This document shows positions 29,171-37,609 of a stretch of 64,000 nucleotides of DNA, piece by piece (position 1 is the stretch's first letter; each line of letters starts with the position of its first letter). Origin of the DNA: Prevotella sp. GTDB taxonomy: Bacteria; Bacteroidota; Bacteroidia; Bacteroidales; Bacteroidaceae. The DNA is taken from NCBI GenBank assembly GCA_016291085.1, contig JAEEVW010000002.1, positions 1 to 64,000 of the forward strand. Reading direction: 5' to 3'. Below the pieces are notes generated by a model. The model was not told where the DNA came from. It did not search any database and worked only from the letters and a program-made list of their open reading frames with translations. The position numbers and the translations under genes are program-made.

Positions 29171-30443
29171 TAATCACAACCTTTTTACCATTCATGATGA
29201 CTACACCCTTGTAGCTGTCTGAAACCTTCTGACCGGCGAGGTTGTAAATCTCGGCAGTCTGCTGGGCAGCCTTGACGGTGCTGATAGCGGTAGTAGGAGC
29301 AACAGTGGTTTCAATAGTCTTGCTCTCGGGGAAGAATTTGATGGTCAAAGTACTAACGGCCTCAATAGCCACCTCATAGTTCTTTGTGCCTGCGGGATAG
29401 GAAACGTCCCAGCTGTTGTCCTGACGAACCTTGAACTCATAATTGCCAGCTTCCAAACCATCAATGGTAACAGTCCAGTTGCCATCATTACCCTTTGTCA
29501 TCGGGTAGACTTTCTCCCAATTCGTATCATTGAAGAAGTTGCCCTTCACATCATAGGTGTGCTCAACGGCACTTGCCTCACCGGTCTTCACAGCAGCGGC
29601 AGACACTTCCTTCGTCTCGCTGTTGAAGGTGAATGTCACCTTATAGATAGCGGTCTCATTAACTGTCAATGATGCATTTGAGCCAGGATATGCTTCGGTC
29701 CAAGCATGATCTTTCACAACCTTGAATTCATAAGAGGTACCCTGCTCCAGCGTGCAGTTCTCCTTTACCAGTGTATAGTTTTTACCATCGGTAGAAGTCA
29801 TGTCGTTGGAAGTATCAGTGGGATCCCACGTACTGCCCAGAATAGTACCGACACCAGCAACAGTCCAAGTTTCGGTAGCGGCAGCAGCAGTGCTAACAAT
29901 TTCAATCTTTGAAATGAACAGGTTCGTTGCTGTCTGTGCACGAGTCATTGTAATAACCTTACTGCCTGCAGCATCATCAGGAACTACCAAAGTTACAGTG
30001 TTGGGAGTTGTGGAGTACTCTGATGTACCTTCTACAGCAGCGTTGACATTGACAAACTCCAAACCGTCATTAGTATCTGTCGCAACTTGTGTTTCACCCT
30101 TTTCGAACTTCAACAAAGCACCAGACTTCTTGCCCGCAACATCCTTATTTCTGTGAGCTGTGATATTAATCTTATCACCTGCTGACAGTTCCTTATCTAA
30201 GGTGAGGGTAACGGTGAAGGTTGAGAAATCTTTTGCACCTCTCAGGCGAATGCACTTGAAAGTGCTATTGGCCATGTTGATGTCATCAGCAGTAGTGTCG
30301 GCACCATCGGCATCGCTTGCGCTTGCCTTGCCACCAACTTCTGTAGCACCTTCTTCACCACCTTCCCAAGAATAAATCGTTGACTGGGCATTTACTGTCA
30401 AAGCCATTGCGGCTGCTGCAATAAAAGTAAATAATTTTTTCAT
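29166..30443 (-). CDS. Secreted protein with two X25/SusE-like carbohydrate-binding repeats and T9SS-type tail
   Basis: Repeats 'EQGTSYEFKVVKDHAWTEAYPG' and 'EAGNYEFKVRQDNSWDVSYPAG'; tail 'YNLAGQKVSDSYKGVVIMNGKKVVIK'. Start taken at MKKLFTF. Confidence 0.7.
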   Translation of the reverse strand: MKKLFTFIAAAAMALTVNAQSTIYSWEGGEEGATEVGGKASASDADGADTTADDINMANSTFKCIRLRGAKDFSTFTVTLTLDKELSAGDKINITAHRNKDVAGKKSGALLKFEKGETQVATDTNDGLEFVNVNAAVEGTSEYSTTPNTVTLVVPDDAAGSKVITMTRAQTATNLFISKIEIVSTAAAATETWTVAGVGTILGSTWDPTDTSNDMTSTDGKNYTLVKENCTLEQGTSYEFKVVKDHAWTEAYPGSNASLTVNETAIYKVTFTFNSETKEVSAAAVKTGEASAVEHTYDVKGNFFNDTNWEKVYPMTKGNDGNWTVTIDGLEAGNYEFKVRQDNSWDVSYPAGTKNYEVAIEAVSTLTIKFFPESKTIETTVAPTTAISTVKAAQQTAEIYNLAGQKVSDSYKGVVIMNGKKVVIK

Positions 30444-30513
30444 ACGCTTAAATTTTGTTTTAATTGTTAGTAAATAAATTATCTTCGTATTCGTTTTGTA
30501 TATGAACACGTTG

Positions 30514-30544
30514 CAAAGATACGATATTATTTTGAATTAGCAAA
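30514..30544 (-). promoter_or_regulatory. Promoter of 29166..30443
   Basis: CAAAGATA (30514-30521), 19 bp, CAAA (30541-30544). Confidence 0.7.
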
Positions 30545-30575
30545 ACTTTTATGCCTATTATAGGCAAAAAAATGT

Positions 30576-30587
30576 GCAACGGTTTGC
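30576..30587. promoter_or_regulatory. Degenerate pectin-locus palindrome
   Basis: GCAA-CGGT-TTGC, centre 60.5 bp from the -7 box. Confidence 0.35.
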
Positions 30588-30655
30588 CAACTAATACGTA
30601 ATTGAACAGTCCGAAAGACGAACACTTCATCACATTGCGTGCCACTCTTCTTACC

Positions 30656-32329
30656 TTAAGGCAGAAGAACCTTGCGGCCATTCATGATGACGAGGCCTTT
30701 GTAGTGGTCGGAGACCCGCTGGCCGGCGAGGTTGTAGTACGTTGAACATTGAACATTGAACGTTGAACATTGAACAGTTCCGATGCCGGTAGTTTCTGAC
30801 GGCAGCTTCTCGCCCATCAGCACCCCACCCTCGTTCTGGGCGGCGGTGATGTCGGCCACCAGCGAGTTCAGATAGATCTCGAGGTTCGTGTAGCCGTCGG
30901 CTCCGGTCTGGTTGCCGTCGGACTTGTTGTTCTTGTCGAGGCCATGACTGTCTTCCCATTCGTCGGGCATGCCGTCGCCGTCGGTATCGGCCTTGGCGAC
31001 TTCCTGCTTCAGCTCGGGCCAGAGGGTGGGAATCTTCGACTTGACGTCGTCCTGCGAATTGATGAAGCCCTTGCTGTTGCCTGCACCGGTGAAGGTGGCT
31101 TCGCCCAGGCGTGCGTCGCTGATCATGATGTCGTCGAGGGCGTCACGGTGCAGCGAGGCACCAGCATACTTCAGCACCTGCTCGTAGGCCTGCTCGGCGG
31201 TATGTGTCGTGGTGGCGAGGAACGCGATGGGCTGCTCCAGGCGTATGGTGTCCTTGGTGACCGCCGTATAGGTGCCGTCGTTGCCGTTGGCATCAATCTG
31301 GTTGTAGATGCCGTAGGTCCAGTTGTCGTTGGTGACCTGGTCGTACTTGCTGTTCACATTGCCGTCGACAAAATACTTGCCCCAGACGTGCCACATGACA
31401 TCCCACTGGTTGGGTGACGAGGTGTTGTGCTTGGTGTAGTCCGAGGTACGGATATTGATGCTGGCAATGCGCTGCTGGATGGTGGTGGGACGGTCGGCGG
31501 TGCCGGGGCCGGGCTTGTAGTAGTTGTTGACGATGTTGACATTCATGCCCTCGCCACCGTAGCATCCGTGTCCGCCCCAATTATAGATGACGTTGTTGCG
31601 CAGGTCCATGCGCTCGTCGGTCTGTGTGCCAGGACGCGGACCCAGACGGGGCGTACGCGACGTGTGGTGTATCATGAGGTTGTGGTGGTACGAAGCTCCA
31701 CTGCCGCCCCAGTTGCCGCCATAGCCGTGATTGCCTTTGGAATGTCCTGCATTCACCAGGCTCTGCGACGAGATGCACCACTGCACGGTGATGTCGCGGG
31801 AGCCATAGACGGAGAGGCACTCGTCGATACTCCAGCTGACGGAACAGTGGTCGACAATAATGTTCTTCCGGTCCATAGCACCCAGTCCGTCGCCCTCGTG
31901 GGCATCAGGATTCGTTTTCAGCGCCTCGTTGCCCAGACGGAAACGCACGTAGCGGATGATGACGTTCTCGTCGAGGGTGACGGGATAGTTGGCTATGCAG
32001 ATGCCGTCGCCGGGTGCCGTCTGACCCGCCAGCGTGGTGTTTTTGCTGATGCGCAGGGCCGACTTGAGCATAATGGTTCCGCTGACGTCGAACACGATGG
32101 TGCGCGGACCGCTCTGGGCGTTGGCCCAACGCAGCGAACCCTGGAGCGAGGTCTTGCCGTTATCTTCCAATGTGGTGACATGATACACCTTGCCGCCGCG
32201 TCCGCCGGTGGTGAAGCGTCCGAAGCCCTCAGCCCCGGGGAAAGCCAATTGTCGCTCGGTCTGTGCCGTCGCAGCCACGCTGCCCAGCAACAGCATGGCG
32301 CAGCCTAAAAGTCGTAGTAAATGGTTCAT
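30656..32329 (-). CDS. Pectate lyase (PL1-like), secreted, T9SS-type tail
   Basis: 'AFPGAEGFGRFTTGGRGGKVYHVTTLEDNGKTSLQGSLRWAN', 'RTIVFDVSGTI', 'NVIIRYVRFRLGNEA', 'DHCSVSWSIDE'. Confidence 0.88.
   Translation of the reverse strand: MNHLLRLLGCAMLLLGSVAATAQTERQLAFPGAEGFGRFTTGGRGGKVYHVTTLEDNGKTSLQGSLRWANAQSGPRTIVFDVSGTIMLKSALRISKNTTLAGQTAPGDGICIANYPVTLDENVIIRYVRFRLGNEALKTNPDAHEGDGLGAMDRKNIIVDHCSVSWSIDECLSVYGSRDITVQWCISSQSLVNAGHSKGNHGYGGNWGGSGASYHHNLMIHHTSRTPRLGPRPGTQTDERMDLRNNVIYNWGGHGCYGGEGMNVNIVNNYYKPGPGTADRPTTIQQRIASINIRTSDYTKHNTSSPNQWDVMWHVWGKYFVDGNVNSKYDQVTNDNWTYGIYNQIDANGNDGTYTAVTKDTIRLEQPIAFLATTTHTAEQAYEQVLKYAGASLHRDALDDIMISDARLGEATFTGAGNSKGFINSQDDVKSKIPTLWPELKQEVAKADTDGDGMPDEWEDSHGLDKNNKSDGNQTGADGYTNLEIYLNSLVADITAAQNEGGVLMGEKLPSETTGIGTVQCSTFNVQCSTYYNLAGQRVSDHYKGLVIMNGRKVLLP
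30739..30773. repeat. Heptanucleotide tandem repeat ACRTTGA x5 within the pectate lyase gene
   Basis: acgttga acattga acattga acgttga acattga. Confidence 0.9.
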
Positions 32330-32386
32330 AGAATTGTAGTTTGATATGTATATAAAATGGGTAGTTTGTTTGTTGTGTCTTGCAAA

Positions 32387-32416
32387 GAGAGCGAACCTCA
32401 TTGGGGGCTCGCTCTC
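32387..32416 (-). terminator. Terminator hairpin for 32449..33597
   Basis: GAGAGCGA / TCGCTCTC. Confidence 0.5.
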
Positions 32417-32448
32417 AATATATTAATCGTGTCGGCATGTAAATACTA

Positions 32449-33597
32449 TTACTTAACCACAACCTTACGGCCGTTCATGATCACTACGCCCTTGTAGCTG
32501 TCTGAAACCTTCTGACCAGCGAGGTTGTAAATAACTGCATTGGCAGCATTCTCAGCCTTTACGATCTGGATGCCAGAGGTTGCTGTAGGATCGTACTGAG
32601 CGTCGTAGGCTGCCTCAGAGTAGTCAACCTCGGCCACAAAGTTAACCTGCTTGCCTGCAAAGGTGAAAGTAGCAGCCTCCACACCGTTGGCACACATGGT
32701 AATCTTAGTGGGGTTCGCTCCATCCTTTGTTGAAGTGATGGCGATAGGCTCGGCCAGTGTTACGCCATTGAACTCTTTGAAATTAGGCTCTTCACCATCC
32801 TTATTGGGGATTGCATAGAAATTGATGAGGTAGATTTTCTTACCAGCAGGAGCAGTAAAGGTATTCTGTGCACCGTTAGAGTTTTTGATGCCTGCGTAGG
32901 TAGCACCGCTAACGGTAATGTTACCACCCTTACCAAATTTCTTTTCTGTGTTGCCGGAGATTTGCATGGTAGCACCATCTGCGTATGTTACGAGATTAGC
33001 ATCGGAATTGTATGCATATACCGCAGTTGCAGGCTCCACATAGGTTCCTTCATCTGTCTTAATACCGCTAAGGCCAGTGGTACCGCCACGTGCATAAATG
33101 GTATAGGTGTGGCCGGAAATGAACTTGAAGACACCAATGTAATAGCTATCGACACCCTGGGCAGCAGTCTCAGTGATAGCAACTTCGCCCTTAGCAGTCT
33201 GGTCGTAGCATGACAAAACCTTACCTTCACCGTGTTTGTAGTACAGCGTCACGTCGGTGTTCTTCTTAGCTTTCACGATGAGAGAAATACCCAACGGAGT
33301 AGCATCACCGTAAGCAGTACCTTCCCAGTTATTGTCAGATGCGGGTCCTTTATCCACACGAATGTTGATATACTTGGTGAAGGTGAAGCCACCAAATGTC
33401 TTGGGATCGGGGTTGTCGTTCGCGTCCTTGATAAGAGAAGCCTCTGTATCCTGAACAGCAGTGTTGATCTTCACATAGTCGTTGTCAAGGATTTTTGTAC
33501 CATTGGCAAGTGCCTCTGCGTTGCTGGCATTCCAGTCCTGTGCATGAACTCCAAGAGCCATAGCAGCCATTGCGATTAGGGTAAAAATTTTTTTCAT
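32449..33597 (-). CDS. Secreted accessory (carbohydrate-binding-like) protein with T9SS-type tail
   Basis: MKKIFTLIAMAAMALGVHAQ signal; tail 'YNLAGQKVSDSYKGVVIMNGRKVVVK'. Confidence 0.65.
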   Translation of the reverse strand: MKKIFTLIAMAAMALGVHAQDWNASNAEALANGTKILDNDYVKINTAVQDTEASLIKDANDNPDPKTFGGFTFTKYINIRVDKGPASDNNWEGTAYGDATPLGISLIVKAKKNTDVTLYYKHGEGKVLSCYDQTAKGEVAITETAAQGVDSYYIGVFKFISGHTYTIYARGGTTGLSGIKTDEGTYVEPATAVYAYNSDANLVTYADGATMQISGNTEKKFGKGGNITVSGATYAGIKNSNGAQNTFTAPAGKKIYLINFYAIPNKDGEEPNFKEFNGVTLAEPIAITSTKDGANPTKITMCANGVEAATFTFAGKQVNFVAEVDYSEAAYDAQYDPTATSGIQIVKAENAANAVIYNLAGQKVSDSYKGVVIMNGRKVVVK

Positions 33598-33669
33598 ACG
33601 CTTTAATGTTTTGTTAAATTGTTAGTAAAATATTATCTTCGAATTTGTTTGATGTGTAATAACACGTTG

Positions 33670-33701
33670 CAAATATACGATATTATTTTTGAATTCGCAA
33701 A
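33670..33701 (-). promoter_or_regulatory. Promoter of 32449..33597
   Basis: CAAATATA (33670-33677), 20 bp, CAAA (33698-33701). Confidence 0.7.
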
Positions 33702-33729
33702 ACTTTTATGCTTTTTATCACAAAAAATA

Positions 33730-33745
33730 TCGTAAAGGTTTACGA
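33730..33745. promoter_or_regulatory. Pectin-locus palindrome
   Basis: TCGTAAAGGTTTACGA; centre 60.5 bp from the -7 box. Confidence 0.7.
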
Positions 33746-33774
33746 ACCAAGACGTGTTTTGGGCCCCAAAAGAC

Positions 33775-33806
33775 AAAAAAGATGAGATTCCACAAGGAAT
33801 CCCACC
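33775..33806 (-). terminator. Rho-independent terminator for 33832..34452
   Basis: Minus strand GGTGGGATTCC-TTGT-GGAATCTCATC-TTTTTT. Confidence 0.8.
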
Positions 33807-33831
33807 TTTTATGTGAATGAGTAGCCTGTTT

Positions 33832-34452
33832 TTATTTCACAACCTTTTTACCATTCATAATGACTACACCCTTGTAGTTCTCTGAAACCTTCTGACCAGC
33901 GAGGTTGTAAGACTCTGTGTTAGCAGCCTTCTCAGCCTTTGCACTCTGAATGCCAGTAACCTCGGTGGTGTACTCGAAACCATAGAAACCGAGTTTAGAG
34001 CCTGCGCAGTAAACCTTGTAGGTCTTGTTGGCCTTTACGTCGAAAGAGTAAGTGCCATAGTACTTAGAGTCAACCTTGATACCATTGTATTGCTCAAGAG
34101 CGGTACCATCCTCCTCAATATAGAAAGCCTTGTCGGCATTCAGCACAACAGCAACGGTGATTTTACCGTCGATAGAAGGAGTGAGCAGATAGAATGTGCC
34201 ATTCTCCTTGTTACCATTAATTCCATTACCCTGTGTGTAAGCTGTGTAACCTTCTACGCTAGCGTCAGCAACGGCAGCCTTGAAGTCATCACCACCTTCA
34301 CCGAACACCAGTTTACAATTCTCTACACGCTTGTCCTTTGCGGGCTGGGTACCAGCTGCAATTGTCTCACCCTCTTCCATAGCATACTTGCCCTGGGCAT
34401 TAACTGTCAAAGCCATTGCGGCTACTGCAATAAGAGTAAAAATTTTCTTCAT
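33832..34452 (-). CDS. Small secreted accessory protein with T9SS-type tail
   Basis: MKKIFTLIAVAAMALTVNAQ signal; tail 'YNLAGQKVSENYKGVVIMNGKKVVK'. Confidence 0.65.
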   Translation of the reverse strand: MKKIFTLIAVAAMALTVNAQGKYAMEEGETIAAGTQPAKDKRVENCKLVFGEGGDDFKAAVADASVEGYTAYTQGNGINGNKENGTFYLLTPSIDGKITVAVVLNADKAFYIEEDGTALEQYNGIKVDSKYYGTYSFDVKANKTYKVYCAGSKLGFYGFEYTTEVTGIQSAKAEKAANTESYNLAGQKVSENYKGVVIMNGKKVVK

Positions 34453-34525
34453 ACGCTTAAAATTTTGTTTAAATTTTTAGTAAATAAATTATCTTCGTAT
34501 TCGTTGTGTGCATAATAACACGATG

Positions 34526-34557
34526 CAAAGATACGATTAATTATTGGAATTCGCAAA
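34526..34557 (-). promoter_or_regulatory. Promoter of 33832..34452
   Basis: CAAAGATA (34526-34533), 20 bp, CAAA (34554-34557). Confidence 0.7.
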
Positions 34558-34587
34558 ACTTTGATATTTTTTATGAAAAAAAAACTA

Positions 34588-34601
34588 CGTAAAGGTTTAC
34601 G
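34588..34601. promoter_or_regulatory. Pectin-locus palindrome
   Basis: CGTAAAGGTTTACG; centre 61.5 bp from the -7 box. Confidence 0.7.
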
Positions 34602-34607
34602 AACACA

Positions 34608-34640
34608 AAGGGTGGACACCAGCGCGTGGTGTCCACCCTT
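34608..34640 (-). terminator. Strong hairpin terminator for 34669..35145
   Basis: AAGGGTGGACACCA-GCGCG-TGGTGTCCACCCTT, 14-bp perfect stem. Confidence 0.75.
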
Positions 34641-34668
34641 CATATTCGGGGTTTGATTTTGTTACAAA

Positions 34669-35145
34669 TCAGTTCAAAACCTCAGAGGCGTTCCAGACCT
34701 TCGTAGCCAGAACGGTACGCATGCTGTCCTTCAACAAAGTCATGGTGACCGAGAAGTCCTTCTTGGGGCTCTTGGGATTGTCGAAGAGCGACGTGGGAAG
34801 CATCACTTTCTGCACGATGTCGTTCTCTGCAGCAGACAGAGCAGCCACCTTGTTGAAGTTGTTCATGGCGTAGTCGAGCGTGACATACATGGGATGCTCG
34901 ATGGGCTTGATGAGCTTCTCGCCATAGATGGTGGTGTCCTTCAGCTCTACGAAACGGGCCTGTGCTTCTTTTGTGAGACTGCCGGGATTGGAGAGTGTGA
35001 AGTCAATCCAGTAGTCCTGCTTGTCGCCCTGGGTGTGATCGGCCATGGGATTGCCAGTAATATCGTTATCCCTGTCGCAGCTGAAGAATGTTGCCGACAT
35101 GGCCAACACAGCCACAAGTACGGTTACAAATTTATAAATCTTCAT
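34669..35145 (-). CDS. Lipoprotein, hypothetical, within the pectin locus
   Basis: 'LAMSATFFSCDRDND' lipobox; 158 aa. Confidence 0.6.
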   Translation of the reverse strand: MKIYKFVTVLVAVLAMSATFFSCDRDNDITGNPMADHTQGDKQDYWIDFTLSNPGSLTKEAQARFVELKDTTIYGEKLIKPIEHPMYVTLDYAMNNFNKVAALSAAENDIVQKVMLPTSLFDNPKSPKKDFSVTMTLLKDSMRTVLATKVWNASEVLN

Positions 35146-35188
35146 AGTTCTTAACTCTTAATTCTTAATTATTAATTATTAACTACCA

Positions 35189-37564
35189 TTACTTTCCCTT
35201 CAGCAGACGCTGACAACCAGCACCGCTCTTGTAGATGGCAGAGTTGAACACAATGTCGTTCTGCTTGTAGTAGAGTCCGTCGATGCCATTGTCGGTGTGG
35301 AAGTCCTTACCTGTAGGTGTCTCGCCGATGAAGTACTTCGGATTGGGATCCATCATCAGGTCGGTAGCACGGAGCGTCTCGTCCAGATGAACGGCCAACT
35401 CGTCAGTACCGGCAGGATAGATACCCTCGCCGCCCTTGATGAACTTACCAGGAGCATTCGACGTAGCATTGAAGGCGTTAGCCAGGAACGGCTGACCATT
35501 ACTCAAGTACTCCTCGTCGTTGGTGGTCCAGTTGTTGTAGATGTTGAAGGTGACCTGTCCACTACCATCGCCACCCTGGATAGCGCGGGTGTCCCAACCG
35601 GCAGCGTTCATGACACGGTTAACGTCGGCAGCATCCTTGGTATTGATGATGACGTTGTCGTGGAACTCGAGCAGTGAGCCGCCAGGATTGTAGCGGGTGT
35701 TCAGAATCGGGTTGTTGGCCACGGTACAGAAGTTGACGAACGTGTTGTGGTGCAGGTTGATGTGCCAACGTACGCTCTCGTCCCAAACCAGGTTACGGTT
35801 GTTGTCGGTAACCACCGAACGCTTCGGGTTGTTGTAGAACACGCAGTCGCTGACCTCAACATCCTGCAAGATGTTCGATTTCGTCTTACCATTGTGGTCG
35901 CCGAAAATATAGGCGTAGTCACCACCCGTCTGAGCATAGTATCCACAGTTGTAGAAGTCGCAACCAATGAGACGGATGTGCTGGATATAGAAGTCGTTAG
36001 AACCCTGGATACGGAAGAATCCGCGGATGAGTCCCTGGAACGAGCAGTTGCGCCACTCGAGCGTGGTGACGTTGATACCCATACCGTTCGAATACATGTT
36101 CATGAAGTAGTTACCGACGGCACCGGCGATACCCTCCTGGGCATGTCCGTAGTTGGTGGCCTGCGGCACGTTGACGTCGAGGTCCATGAAACGAACTGAG
36201 TCGATATCGAGCGTGATAGAGGCGTTCTCACCGGCAACGGGCTGACGGCCCAGCATGAAGTTACAGGTTCTGGGAGAAGATCCTGAATAATACATACCGG
36301 CCAGATAGAACTTGGCACGTCCCTTACCAGCTGCCAGGTCGGCGGGGTTGGTACGGATGGTGAGACCCTTATAGATCTGAACGTTCGAGCTGACGAAGTA
36401 GGTCTTGCCACCTTCCAGATAGAATTGCTGGTTCTCAGCAGACACGCTGCTTGCGCAATAGTCGTCGAGAATCTGGTCGAGCTTGCAAGCCTGATACTGC
36501 GAGATGTCGTAGATGTTCCAGGTAGCAGGATCGGTACCAACGGTATCGTTCTGCCAAACGACGTGATTCACCAAGATAGGAGGAGCGGGGTCGCCCTTGG
36601 TGCGCTTCATCGTGGTGTTGAATACAGCATCAATGGCCAAAGGAATCTGCTTGTCCCAAACGTTGATGTTGTAGGCAGAGTTCTCAGAGAGTCCCTCAAC
36701 CACGATTTCAGCAATACCAGCCTCGTTCCAGGCAGACTCAGGAATCTCGTACTTCACGAACTGAGCAGGAACGACAGCATTGGGTGTTCCGGCATTGGGT
36801 TCGAAGGTCAGATAGTCGACGCACAGCATATTCTGCTCAGCATCCTTGAAGTGCCAGTACTGACGGAACTTATCCTTCTCAGCATCCTTATAGGTAGAGA
36901 TGTTGCGGTTCAGCGTCACCTTCATAGAAGTCTTGGTGATGTCGGACACCTGGATGACAAAGGGCACCCAGTCGCGGGCTGCGGTCTCAAGAGCCACATA
37001 GTCAGCCCACTCACGGAGGTTACCCATACCGTGCCACAGCGAGTTCTTCGGGTCGTTCTTCCAGTCGGCATCGGGACTGTTCAGCACATCGTAGACACCC
37101 GACTCGCCATTCCACAGCTGATAGCCGGCAGGATTGAACGAGTGGAGGGCACGGATGGCAAAACGATAGACTGACTGATAGTTCAGGTTCTCGATAATGA
37201 GGTTGTAGCGATTGGGGTCGGCAATAACGACATGACCGACAAGCGACTTGCCTTCCTCATTATTCATGGTCTGATTCCAACCAGTTTCACCCTCAGCAAC
37301 ATAAGCCACAGGGGTCGTCCACATGATTTCGTAGCCAACAGCGTCGTCTACAATATACCAATAGAGGTTGGCTGTATTGTAGTCGGTGATGACCGTATTG
37401 TATGGGTCGTTTGAGCCCTTGTTCGTGCTGTTGTCGTTACGGAACATGGGGCGGAACAAGCGACCATCGGCGGCACCTTCGGGCACGCTCTTGTCATCGT
37501 CCTTACAAGAATAGAAGGACAATGTCGTCAGAAGGGCCAGTGATAATAAAAATATCTTTTTCAT
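35189..37564 (-). CDS. DUF4957/DUF5123-like lipoprotein (Fn3 plus beta-helix), pectin locus
   Basis: 'LLTTLSFYSCKDDD' lipobox; Fn3-like N-term; 'GLTIRTNPADLAAGKGRAKFYL', 'IQGSNDFYIQHIRLIGCDFYNCGYYAQTGGDYAYIFGDHN' beta-helix pattern. Confidence 0.65.
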   Translation of the reverse strand: MKKIFLLSLALLTTLSFYSCKDDDKSVPEGAADGRLFRPMFRNDNSTNKGSNDPYNTVITDYNTANLYWYIVDDAVGYEIMWTTPVAYVAEGETGWNQTMNNEEGKSLVGHVVIADPNRYNLIIENLNYQSVYRFAIRALHSFNPAGYQLWNGESGVYDVLNSPDADWKNDPKNSLWHGMGNLREWADYVALETAARDWVPFVIQVSDITKTSMKVTLNRNISTYKDAEKDKFRQYWHFKDAEQNMLCVDYLTFEPNAGTPNAVVPAQFVKYEIPESAWNEAGIAEIVVEGLSENSAYNINVWDKQIPLAIDAVFNTTMKRTKGDPAPPILVNHVVWQNDTVGTDPATWNIYDISQYQACKLDQILDDYCASSVSAENQQFYLEGGKTYFVSSNVQIYKGLTIRTNPADLAAGKGRAKFYLAGMYYSGSSPRTCNFMLGRQPVAGENASITLDIDSVRFMDLDVNVPQATNYGHAQEGIAGAVGNYFMNMYSNGMGINVTTLEWRNCSFQGLIRGFFRIQGSNDFYIQHIRLIGCDFYNCGYYAQTGGDYAYIFGDHNGKTKSNILQDVEVSDCVFYNNPKRSVVTDNNRNLVWDESVRWHINLHHNTFVNFCTVANNPILNTRYNPGGSLLEFHDNVIINTKDAADVNRVMNAAGWDTRAIQGGDGSGQVTFNIYNNWTTNDEEYLSNGQPFLANAFNATSNAPGKFIKGGEGIYPAGTDELAVHLDETLRATDLMMDPNPKYFIGETPTGKDFHTDNGIDGLYYKQNDIVFNSAIYKSGAGCQRLLKGK

Positions 37565-37609
37565 ATAGGTATCTTTTACTTTTTTACCTTTTTAATCTTT
37601 TACTTTTCC

